The notes below the pieces were generated by a model. The model saw only the letters and a list, made by a program, of their open reading frames with translations, made no database searches and was not told the origin of the DNA. Source: Onchocerca lupi (lineage: Eukaryota > Nematoda > Chromadorea > Rhabditida > Onchocercidae). Taken from it: 64,000 nucleotides of DNA. This document shows positions 24,257-35,745 of this stretch, in pieces. How positions within the stretch are numbered: position 1 is the first letter of the stretch; each line of letters begins with the position of its first letter. Both the position numbers and the translations under genes were made by a program. Where the stretch lies: contig JAOVVO010000033.1 in assembly GCA_028564675.1 (NCBI GenBank), positions 124,001 through 188,000 on the forward strand, in the 5' to 3' direction.

Positions 24257-26538
24257 TTACAAAGCTTTGACTTCCGTCCCTGCGGTATCTCTTGGCGATT
24301 CGAGATATTTCTCCCAATCATATGGATACTCCGATACATTATTGTTTCGCAGTGCATCGTACATTAAATCTGTTATTTTTTTATATTCTGGTTTTGAGTA
24401 ATATCTAAAAATTATAGCAATTATTTTATAAAAAGGTGCAAAAGATCTAAGAAAATGAAAAATGATATTTACGCAATACATTGTTGCAATATATTATCAA
24501 TCACAGGCATAACCTAATGGAATCGATAAGTCTCATAATTGTGATATATTCTCTTGGACAGCCACCGAACAATTCCTTGATACATTCATCTTTGCGACAA
24601 AGCTGCTTACATCGACCCACTTCATCTTTGTCTTGCATATTTTTCCACGGCAAATAACCGACCGTTAGTTCCACCAGAAATCATAATAGTGATGGAGAAT
24701 GAAGATCGGATGCAGGAAATGGGGTAATTGATGTCATATCTACTATTAGACAACTGGAAAAGGATGTAGTTGCTCTGAATGGATAAAGCTCGAATTGAAC
24801 CATACCACGAAGTTTTCAGTTGATGAGATTTCTACTGGAAATATTCTGATATCGAGAAAAGAATATTGATAACATGTATAATTGTATCATTTTTTATTGT
24901 GAAATTATTTATTTTAAATAGTAAACTGCCATACTGATCTCATAATCCAGTTGTTATCACTTTAAAATTTCGTTATTTTAGGAGGCAGAAAGAAATGGAA
25001 ATTACAAACTTGCTGATACAACCAACTTTCCAAATCATCCTTTCTGCATTGCTCACGTGATATATGGCTACTTATTGACGCATATCTGCAAAAAATAGCT
25101 TGGAATCAAAATTTAAATTAGCTAAAATTAGCTACGACACTCTTAATGGGTGTAAAAAACGTTAATCATCACATTAATTCAACCGTGCGATAAATTTGTG
25201 GGTAAAGTCAATTGGGAAAACATCCCTTCAAGTTTCGTTAATTTTCGAAAGGATTTTCTTTAAAATGAGAGTCTTTGTGAAATCCGAAAATAAATTCATT
25301 TTACCTGATAGTGCCGCGGAAACCAGCAGATCTTCGTGGATTACGTATGGTTGATTGATTATTAATATATTTACGACACATACCGAAGTCCAGTAAATAA
25401 ATTTGTCGTAGATTTTTACGACCAATTGCAAAATTACCAGGTTTGATATCACGATGCAGATATCTTCAATCCAAAATAATTTTGCAGATGCATTTTGCAG
25501 TGATTAAATTGTTTTTAAAATTTATAAATTTGAAAGTCTTCAAATCTTTTATAAAAGCAATAATTTACCCAATGTTGTGAAGTTCTTCAATTGCTTCCAA
25601 GCATTTTATGCCTACTGAAATTGCGCAGCCCATAGTGAATTTCTGTATTTTCTGCGTTGGATCGTGTTTTCTCAGCTCCTAAAATTCTGATTTTAAAAAT
25701 AACTAATAAGGTCCGAATTTGCGCTTCTTTCAATTTTGCTCAATTTTTCTAATTACATATTCAATCGATTAGTGAGAAGGAATTTCATTTACGAAATGAA
25801 TTGAATAAAATAAAAGCACAGTGATATCTACCGTAAGAGACTGTCCCACTAGTGTCATTACCACGTATTTATTTTCGCCAATCAAGCCACTATCCAAAAT
25901 ATCACAAAAATGTCTCGCTTTTGCTTTCTTCAGTTCTGTCAAAACATAGTATTCTGCTTTCAACACCTATATACACAAGTTAATTACCATATGGCCATAA
26001 GTTCCCATTAAAAGTAACAGCCAGATTTGGAAGTTTTTAATAGCTATATTAGATATTTAACTTCTTGTCAGCAATAGATTACTCAGAAAGATTTAAATTT
26101 CCTAGAAAGTCATTATTTTTAGTGCTTTATTGAGAATTTAAATTCCGAATTGTCTAGAAATGATGTAATGCACATTTACTTTTACAATTGCATTAACACT
26201 TTCAGTTTTCATGGCATATTCGTTCCCTTTCTTATCTTTTACCTATAATCTCTTCAATGATTATTATTCAAATTAATTAGCAATATTAAAATCCAAAGAT
26301 CTTTATGGTTATCATAATTATTTTTGTAGCTGTTTGCAACTAATAGATAGACATATAAGTGGATACTATCTTGATAACGAATGATATAACTTACCAAGTA
26401 AACAGCACCAAATCCACCTTCGCCGATTTTATCCAAAACTGTCCATTCAGCAAGCACATCTCCAGGATGTAAATAAGTTGTTTTCGTTACATCTAAATCT
26501 AGAGAATTTGATACTGAAATTTCATTTATTTTCAGCAT
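24257..26538 (-). CDS. Casein kinase 1 / TTBK-like protein kinase
   Basis: Exons (minus): 26538-26395, 26242-26180, 25966-25832, 25678-25569, 25463-25305, 25085-25010, 24674-24514, 24404-24257; total 996 nt, 331 residues. The start ATG at 26536-26538 is directly preceded by an in-frame TAA. Glycine loop IGEGGFGAVYLV is at residues 38-49, the catalytic Lys (YAMK) at 60, LHRDIKPGN with catalytic Asp at 156, and LLDFG with metal-binding Asp at 176. DDLESW and LPWKNM follow in the C-lobe, and ...YPYDWEKY near the end. This is the compact kinase-only form of the CK1 superfamily expanded in nematodes, often male-germline expressed; that expression is family knowledge. Catalytic residues are intact, so the enzyme should be active. 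The exon starting at 24674 is entered where the intron ends TTTCTG rather than TTTCAG. No AG is available in frame. Confidence 0.88.
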
Positions 26539-26611
26539 TTAGTCTACAGCTCCAGTATAACCGTGTATACTTTCACAATTACACAGTGCATAGAGATGCA
26601 TTATATCATCC

Positions 26612-26700
26612 TGAGAGAATTTAGTTAGACCTTCTTCTGAATTAGAACCTAGTTAGACTTTCTGGATTAGAACTTAATTAGACCTTCTTCTGGATTAACT
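26612..26700 (+). repeat. Short imperfect tandem repeat upstream of the kinase start
   Basis: Three near-copies of a roughly 28-30 base unit around TTAGACCTTCTTCTG and GATTAGAACTTA lie 75-160 bp upstream of the kinase start codon. Copy-to-copy differences are few. They could lie in the kinase promoter. Confidence 0.45.
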
Positions 26701-27864
26701 TCGACCATCTATACTCCTGAAAAGTACGGACAACTGGTCGCTCTGTAAATTACAAATGTACAAAATAATTCCCATCAAGTATTCTACAGAATTTATAGCA
26801 CCGGAACTTGATAAATTTCCATAAACTAAGAAGTTCCCTTATTTGCATGTAATATTCATTCATCCATCAATTTGCAACTTGTTTGCAATATTTATTCAGG
26901 CCAATTTGCAATTTGAGATTTAACATGTTGAAGTTGAAATACAAACAAACATCACCTATGCAACTTCTATTTGAATTATTAGAATGGTGTCTGAAACAAA
27001 AGAATGTACCATAGGCCACATAACATTTCATAAAGAAAATTTTAAATACATCAACCATTCAAATATTCAGTAACTTTTTGTGGCATTTAAGCCATCAATG
27101 GTGCAATCTTAGAATTGCTTTCTTCATCATAACAGATTCACGCTGGCCAGACGCAACTCTTGAGATAACGCTAGATCTCGTTTATTCGTTTATCATACAA
27201 ATAGAAGGAAATCTGTAATTGGCTTTCAATGACTTTGATTTCTTTATTTTTTGAATCAACAATAAGATACAAATAAGACTTTCAAATCTCTATCATCGAA
27301 TAATTTTGCATTTCTGCATTTGCGAAAGAAAATAACTTGTTTTTTTCACCTTTTGACGTGAAATCATATTTTCTCACAAAAAAGAAAGAGATTATCTACG
27401 TCATAGAATATTAAAATTATCTAGCAAATTTACTTAGAAAGTTACTGTAATTTAGCAGTTACCTCAAAGTCATTTTTGACATGTTTCAGCCTCAAAAACC
27501 ATCCAACTACTAGAAAAGTTTGTTTTTTACCAAAGATAAAATTAAAAAGTTTATATAGTTTCACTCAAAAGGGATTAACTGATCCTTATTATGATATGAT
27601 AATGCCTAGCAGATTCGAAGCGTACAAGAAAAAAGAGAGAAACTGGTCTTCTTCCTTCATAAAGCTTTGGCTTAACAAAAATTAAAGCAAAGAAATTTAA
27701 CAATTTCAAAATTGATCATTCTATTTCCCGAGATACCTCAGAGAGGCTAGTGATATTAGCAGACTTAATCACTGCTATAATATAACATTGAAATCCTAAC
27801 AAGTAAATTTAAGAAAGCATAAATGCACAAATCATAAATATTTCCAGAAAATTAATTTTCCGAA
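26701..27864. other. Intergenic region between kinase and USP gene
   Basis: No exon chain was recognised. Open frames at 26867-27058 (minus) and 27476-27685 (plus) have no family features. This stretch should contain the kinase promoter and the 3' UTR of the USP gene. Confidence 0.4.
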
Positions 27865-30800
27865 CTAATAAATGACATTACAAGGCGATGTCGAACTAAT
27901 TTTATTCGTTCCAGTTACGTCAGTAGCTCGGGAATATGACGGCAACGGTATGTCGATTGCATTTCTTTTCAAGCTCTCCAAAGTTTCAGTAATCTTTTCG
28001 TCAACTTTTCCAATCAATTCCTGTAGATTTTCCAAAGATGGATGATCCGCCGGAATGCATAACAACTAAAAATTAAAAAAAAAAAAAATTCAATATAAAG
28101 TACAAAATAGCACAAACTATCCTAACCAAACAATTCGTGGAACGAACCGTCTCAGATTCATTAATCACATTCATATAAGGAAGTGACTAACGTTGTCTAT
28201 AAAGCAAAAAGAAGAGATTTGGGGTAGGAAAAAAATAAAAAAACGTCAACAATCGCCATAAATGAGCTTCAACAGAATCACAGAAACACGAAAAATATAT
28301 TTACTTCAGGTCCACCGCCGTATATTGATTGAAAAAATAACCAAGCTTCACGAGGTAATTGCACATACTGCGAAGCCCGTAAATGTAGTTTTGTATCACA
28401 CGTATTATTTGAAACCAAAATGATGTTATTGTCAATAGATCCTGGTGGTTCTGAAATGCAATTGAAATGTTAAAATTTAGAAGAAAACATTTCAAGAAAT
28501 ATAATTACTAGTAATTTTGAAGTAAGCATGCCAGTAACCTTCGATTTGAAGCGAAAAAAGATAATAGTAGTGCAAAAACACAGTATTTTTAACTCATTTT
28601 ATAACATTTCTAAAAACTTAGTAATCAATTTAGAAATATTTTTGTAAATATCGTTAGGGCCAATATGCAACATCGACTTGCAAAACTGAAATTCAATCAA
28701 ACTTGCAGCAACTGCAAAAAAGCATGGCTATTGGAAGTTCGATTTTTATGCTTCTATTTTTTCATACCGAAATAAAATTTTAAATGCATTATTTGGAAAT
28801 TTATAATTACCAAATTCATTTTCTTCAACAAATGCCTTCCATTTGTCAATCCAAGCTTTCGCGATAACATTCGGTGGCATATAATAACCATAAGTAAGCG
28901 CCGGAATATCATTTTTTAATCGTTTGAGCTGCCTTTCCAATATTAAGAATGATTCAAGTTCAATTTCACGTTTATGCTTCATCATTTGAAATTCATTTTG
29001 ACAGGGCAAGCAATAGTGCAACTCGGAACTTGCAGGTCCACCACCAAATCTAAATTTTAAGCAGTCGTCATCATACAGAATGACACAAAGTTAAATAAAT
29101 CATGCAAAATGGAAGCAGAATAAATTTTAACATCAACATTAAATAATAGGACTAAAATGTAAGAATTTCATTTTTTAAAAATTGCACTACTTTTTTAAAA
29201 AGTACTTCTAATACAAGATCGAATTATACAGTAGAATCAAAGACTCCCATGTGTCTTGCAAGTACTAAACAGCAAAATTATACTTAAACATTTTAATTCA
29301 TTTAAATGATATTTGACATTGCTAATAGAACTTTATAATATTTTTAAACATACTTTTTATAAAGAAAATCCCATGTTGAACTACTGATCGTTGCATAGTA
29401 ATCAGTAAGATATGCTGCTCTACGTGGAAGGATTTGTGAGTGCTGACAAAGGAAATCATGATTTGTAATAGGTCCAGGATTTGAAAAGGTTGAAAAACGA
29501 TGCAACCATTCTCGAGAAATGTAGTGGTGTAATGGGACCTTCACATGAAAAAAGTAGTGCTTGATTGTGAAATTTAAATAATAAAAAAAATAAAGCAATT
29601 CGCTACTTGGCCTAACTTCGCTTTATACTTCAAAATGTTTTAAATTCACTTGATTTTAATCACGTATGTCAAACACTTATTCCTACTTCTCTGGATAAAT
29701 TGCTTAATGCATACAGTAATAGAAGATGATAATCCTGAACATGCCCTACTAATAATTTGAAAGAAAAAAGAGACATGAATTATTTCAGTCCAACCTTTGT
29801 TTTATCGCTTTCCTCAAGCATCTGCCTCACACGAATTCGAATATCATCCATTTTCTGCGATGATTGCCTCTGATAAAATAATACATATGCTTCTTTACTC
29901 AAGACATCAGCGATTTCCAAGCGAGTTACCACGGTATCATCAAATTCATACCAATTATCATCAGTCTCATTTTTGCAATAAGCAACATAATGCCCACCTT
30001 CAAATAAAATGAAACTTAATTCAGCATCTTAAATACAAAATAATAAAGAAAGCTTAAAATACTTCATCACTGAATTCCGCAGTCTTAAGAATTCAGCTTC
30101 CACATGTGCTCTCAGATTAGATGACTTCTTCAACCACAGCAATATCAATCCAATATTAATGAGACAACACTTGCTTAAATCAATTATTTCACTAATGACT
30201 CACTTTCTGCATTTGCACCATAATGTGTGATGAATGCAACTAAATCGTACAGCACTGGCTCTTTATTTTTATCGAAATTGGCAATGAATGGTGTCAAATC
30301 CAGATCATGTATAGGAAATGTAACTTTGTTCCGTATCTGCAAGTTTTTTTTGAAAACTCACAAAATTATGATATATAAGAATACTTAAAAATTAAAAAAT
30401 TCAAAAGGAAAAAAGAAGACAAACTTTGACTGAATACGACAGTTCATGCCGAAACCGCTTTAAATGTATGCACAAAATTTCTGGCGGATTGATAATTTTG
30501 CAAATTTTGATACCGTTTCGCAATCTGAAAATATAGAGATTCAATTTTTGAATGACGCAATATTAAATGCATTAGTCGTTCAGTTCTGAAAATCTCTTTT
30601 GAAGCTATTAAGAACAACTTGTAAAAAAAATCGCAAGCTACTGTTAATCAAAAGGTAATTTTTCCACCTGACTGCGCGACAACTAATCAAATTTCATCGT
30701 AAATGAACTTTTCAAACAGATTTTATGACCAAAGTTCAATAATACTGAAAAATTATTTCGTCAAAAAATCTCCATACTTAGTACATTTTTCGCAAGAATA

Positions 30801-33800
30801 CATATTTTCACCGCAAAGATCATCAGGCATAAAGAACGCTGTAAGTGCGTCATTTAGAGAAACCACATCCCCAAAGAGATAATTATATAGTGAACGAAAC
30901 AAGCCTCCTCCAAGCCACCATGGCCATCGCCAAAAGCTACTCCCACTGTCATAATCTTCGTCCTGTAAATATATATGTATGGAAAAACGAAAAAAAGAAC
31001 AAAAAATAAGAAATAAATATCAGCAGAATAGCACTGAACCCAAGTATATCCGCAAATTATAATATAAATCTAAGAAGATTACTTGGTCATTCTTGCTTAC
31101 TTCGTCCTCCTTGTTTAGATTCATTGAACATGATGCAATGTGCTCAAGTTGTTCTCTTGTTGGAATACTCAAGGATAAATCCTTCAATGACCAAAGAGAA
31201 AGATACAAATTGTAAAAAAGAAAGATTAAAAGATGGAATTACTGAATTTGAAAAGTTGTAAAAATTCTTGATCATAAATTATGCCATCTTAGAAGAAATC
31301 AAACTAACCTGGAAAGTCTCACAAGTTTCTGAAAGATGATGACACGTAAGACATTTCACAATACTACTTAAACGCCCATCAAAGACTTCTGTTATTAAAC
31401 TTCGGTAATGAATAGGTGATCTGGATTGCCTGCTACCTAAAAGATATTTAAATTTGTACAAAGATTTGCGTAAACAAAGCCAATCAAAAAAAAAAAAAAA
31501 AACTTATCAGTGTAAGATCTTCAATTATACAGACAAAGTCATTCGGCAAATTTAAATTACATGTACGCAATGTAATCCACAAAGTTCATGAATGCAGTAG
31601 AATTACTGTAATGTAAAAAGCAATGAAATTCGATTACGCTGATCCGTTTCTCCTGATTCCTGTTGATTAACAGAATGATTTGGAATCTGTGGTAGTTGAT
31701 CATTGCTTATGGATTCCAAATGTTTATTTGCTTTCGAAGTTGCAGACATCTCCTGGAATAATCCAATATTCGGAGAAATTTTTTCGAAAGATTCTGAGAG
31801 AACGAAAAATAAAAATATCACACAAATATTTTCTTCGTCAAGTTCACTAACTCCATCAGAGCTCCAGCCACTATCAGCAGTTTCATACTGTTCATCATCA
31901 TCAGACGAGCAACTGCTGGAACGTGACGGAACATATCTGCTCCGTATGAAACCAAAGATGCTTTCTTCTTTCGTCCGCATATTACAGCTACGTGTACTGT
32001 GACGATATTCCCACTATAAAACATGAATTACTGTGAATATTCAGAAATAAGAAGAAACTGGGTATATGTAAAAGTAAAAATAACGGAAAACAGACTTGAA
32101 CTTACAGCAAAAACAGGTTGACGTAATTCACGATGCAAAATATCTAGAAGGCATCTGATAAATTCTTGAGCATCCTGCTGCGTCAAACCACAAAACTGTG
32201 GGCAATAATGGCGAAATTGCTACAAGAAACTCATGAAATTATAACTTTCTTTTTCAAAAGTCACATGTTTCACATAAATCATAAAAGTAATTCTTTAAAA
32301 GCAGAACATACAGTAAGAAAAAGTTGTGGATTAATGTAACCAGTTCGTTCCTCAGACCAAAGTGCCTGAAGTAAACAACGAAATGAGCGCGAAACAGGCG
32401 GTTCGCCATTATTAACTAATATCTTTGAAGCAAAAGAAGCAAGAGAATCAAGTGAACGAAAGAAGTCGGAAAAAGGAGAACAATTCGAGAGTGCTTGAAT
32501 AGCTGCATTCATGTAGCACGTGTTACCCAAATTTGTTAGTCCTGTCAAACCTGCAAGTTTTCCAAAATATAAACAACACTATCAATTTATTAGTGTTCGT
32601 TTACAATCTAATTTCCTACTTTTCCATGATTTTATAAAACTTTTTAAATATAAAAAAAGAATTCCATTATTTTCTCAACTTTAAACCAATACTTTACGAA
32701 ATAATTATTTAAAGTAGAGATGCTTGGAAAGAAATATCAGTAAAAAGTAGTTTTTCGATGTATTCTGTGATAATTACATTATGTTAAATAAGTAATACAC
32801 AATTTAACAGCAAACCACGAGGATAGATTTTACTATCATCCATCCCAATATCCATCACTTCTGGCAACCAAATATCGCTGTGAGAATTGAATCCACGTCC
32901 GACTGTTGCGTTTATTGGCCGAAACTATTGAAATCAAAAATCATGTTTTGGAAAATTAGAAAAGAAAATTAAAGAAAAAAAAACTAAGTTTTTCTGGAAA
33001 AAAAGACAAAGTAAATGCATTAATCCCCGCGACAAAGAATCTAAAAAAAAAGAAAAAAAATTAATATTTCAGGCACTAATGATTTGATTTACATGTTATC
33101 AAAATGAAGCTGCAGCAGATGTAGCTAATACTTCATTTAGTGCAGTTTATTTTGCATAGATAATCTTACAGACTTCACTAATGTCTAAATTATTAGAACC
33201 GATAGAACAGCTTAAACTTTTCATCGAGAAACTTTTCGATTAAAACAAAAACAATACTCGAATTTGAGTTTTCCTTTTGTTAGAACTTTCATTGATGATA
33301 AAAGGCATTGTAGACAAAACTGGTTCATTGCCGACAAGCATATTTGCATCTTCTTCATTTCCAGTTCCTGAGTACTGCAACTTTATCATTATATGTATGA
33401 AAAATATACCATATAATAGAAAGCTTAGGATTGATATAATCTTTTAAAATAATCAACGAAAAATGATTTCACACCAAGACCTTATCTATTGCCGCATTCG
33501 TAATTGATAATTTAATATAGCTGTGTAGACCCGAAGTCCTTTTAAATGTATCCAGAATTTATAAAATTACTGGATCATTCGAAATCAAACTAAGTCATTT
33601 TAAAGCAACTGCTATCAAATTTGTTGTGATATAAATGATAATATTAGAGAAAAAATTCGTTAAGCTCTTCAAACGCTACCTGAACAAGCATATTATGTTT
33701 GAAAGAAAATAGCTTCAAAGAACAAGCTAAATAATGAATTATCCGAAACAAATAAACGAATTTTTTAAATGATCAAATTGAATAACTTGCGATAATTCTA

Positions 33801-34799
33801 TGCAATGTTGAGATCCTTTATTTCAACGGCTAAGGATTACTAGTTCTACGACAACTTTGCGAAATCTTGATCATTATTATAATCAAGTCGACAAATCTTT
33901 CGGCTTAGATCACTGATCAGTCTCACTTATCTAAACTGATGAAGACGCTTACCATATTTTGTTGTGATTTCGAAATTACATAATTTGAGACATCTGCTCC
34001 CTCAGTTTTGCAACGTGAAGGAGTTACTCTGGTCATGCTTTGTATCCTTTTCTTTGTTCCATATTTTTTCATATTTTTCTTCATTCTTTTCCTCGTCATT
34101 ATATCTAATAATAGTCAGAATTCGTCTTATCACATATGTCCAACAAAATATCCACAGTTACTGTTACCTTTAAACAGTGACATCTCAAAATCGATTTTTC
34201 TTTTTAAATTAGCATCATTGTAACGATAGCATTATATACTTCAATTTCAAGCACATCCTTCCGTCACATGTTAACCTCATCTGCACAATTAGCAAGCAAT
34301 TGTTTGAAGGCTATATACATACATACATATAAACATACACTCGCATATATATATATATATATATGTCTACATATACACATCACATATATTTGTTACCAAT
34401 AAAATTGACTTTTGGAAAAACAGAACTCAATAAGTTGACAAAAAAAGTTCAACTTAACAAAATAACTTGACAAGTTCGAGTTGACAAAAAAAGTTTAATT
34501 TGCAAAATTGGATATTATAAAATTTGCTAATACTTAATATTAAGATTTGCAAAATATTTAAATAAAACAAGTTAGTCTATGACATCTAAACATGTATAAA
34601 ATAAAATCTAATTCAGCCTTCAAAGAGCAATATTTAATTATGTTAAATAAGAAAAAAAAGAGAAAAAATAGAAAAAAGAAAAGACAAATGAACCATACGA
34701 TAAATATGAATATACATCTTATACATAACTCAAACTTATCCTAGAAATACCTGGAGTCAAAGACTGACTTGCTTCATTTAAATAAACCTGAAATATGAC
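27865..34799 (-). CDS. USP33: Ubiquitin carboxyl-terminal hydrolase, USP20/USP33 type
   Basis: A cysteine protease that removes ubiquitin. Exons (minus): 34799-34751, 34104-33953, 33374-33258, 32924-32816, 32550-32312, 32219-32106, 32013-31848, 31793-31638, 31436-31309, 31181-31101, 30962-30778, 30524-30425, 30336-30204, 29997-29795, 29538-29354, 29049-28811, 28450-28305, 28065-27865; about 900 residues, phases continuous, stop TAG. Cys box LTGLTNLGNTCYMNAA lies near residue 145-158, LTQQDAQEF follows near 235, zinc-ribbon pairs are KCLTC and SCEKC, and the His box ESGHYVAYC is near 575-583. An acidic Ser/Asp insert splits the catalytic domain. Two C-terminal DUSP domains follow (YISREWLHRFSTFSNPGPI and AKAWIDKWKAFVEENEFEPP). 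Tandem C-terminal DUSPs mark the USP20/33 branch. The N-terminal ZnF-UBP was not found; VYLNEASQSLTP could be its last strand. The 54-nt intron at 31794-31847 is open in frame. Confidence 0.92.
34341..34372. repeat. AT microsatellite in a USP intron
   Basis: A run of about 20 bases of alternating TA inside the larger ACATACATA / TATATATA tract at roughly 34315-34385. It lies in the intron between exons 34787/34799 and 34104. Confidence 0.8.
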
Positions 34800-35745
34800 C
34801 TGAAAAAAAGATATAATTCTGCTCGTACCGCATTATATTCTTCTCGGTATTTAAATTTCCAGTACTTCTCAATTTCAGGTCATAAAACAACCTCCCAACC
34901 ATAACTAAACCTTTCGGCTGATACCCAAAAGCACAACCCTGAAAATGCCTTTACCGCAATATCCAGCTGCAACAGTCGACAGTTCCAATTATGCCAATTG
35001 TGGCGCGTATATTTGAATCTTATGGCTGAATAAATGTTTGGCGGTTGTTGGTAGGTTTAATTCCTTGGCTGGCCTGGCGTTGAATTCCCATTAGTCGTTG
35101 TCATAGTCAGATTCTCCATAGCCAAAAATCACTGGTCTAAAAGTGGCGCAGTGTCAAAGCACTTTGTCGCTATCGCAAGGCGAAAGTAAAAAGATTCGAC
35201 TCTAACATATAGGATAGCAAACTTTTGTTAGTGAAAAATCTGATTGTACTAATTACAACATGAACATCTCAGGATATTTTTCAGAAGGTTTTTCTTTTAT
35301 CAACTTTCTTCTGACCATTTGAAATTGCGAAGAATCTGAAGCCATTAGGGTGGGATGGGTTGAGAAACAATCGATAATTGATGTCCGATGTGTAAGCTTA
35401 GAATAAAAGCCGGAAAAGAAAGAGAAAGAGTTATTGATATATCAGGTATGGAACGACTCCACCATTCTTTGTCATAAAAAAAAGAAAAAAGAAAGCAAAA
35501 AATTGCAAAATAAATGATAATAAGAAAAAGTTCTTGGAACATTTCTTTTTCTTCACCATTTCTTATATTCCGCTCATCTCATCTATTTCACCTTCTTGTT
35601 GATCTCTCGTTCTACATTTCACTCGCTCTTAAAACAATTTACTCATTCCAAAATTGTGCTAATCCTTCGGAATATTTGAAATTTGAAAAAATAAAATTTG
35701 AAATTTCCGAATTTCTGCTTTAATTTAGTTGACGATTTCACTTGA
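34800..35745. promoter_or_regulatory. Divergent promoter interval between USP and HCP-6 genes
   Basis: The first USP exon found (minus) and the HCP-6 start codon (plus) are about 950 bp apart and head to head, so this interval should hold both promoters and the missing USP 5' end. Its middle (34960-35200) is clearly less AT-rich than its surroundings. A minus-strand frame there reads GCAFGYQPKGLVMVGRLFYD, but it has no donor in the right phase and I could not link it to the USP. No ZnF-UBP Cys/His pattern was seen. Confidence 0.45.
35138..35204 (+). other. Degenerate tRNA-like segment
   Basis: AGTGGCGCAGTGT resembles an A box and GATTCGACTCT a B box, separated by about 37 bases, close to tRNA spacing. 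A CTTTG/CAAGG stem can form between them, but its loop is nine bases and the T arm does not pair. I read it as a tRNA pseudogene or a tRNA-derived repeat fragment. Confidence 0.25.

Noticed and set aside
31703..32002. Plus-strand 99-residue frame
   Set aside because: It mirrors the acidic Ser-rich USP exons on the minus strand.
33964..34223. Two plus-strand hydrophobic frames
   Set aside because: They are antisense to the Lys/Arg-rich USP exon 33953-34104, whose phase fits both neighbours exactly.
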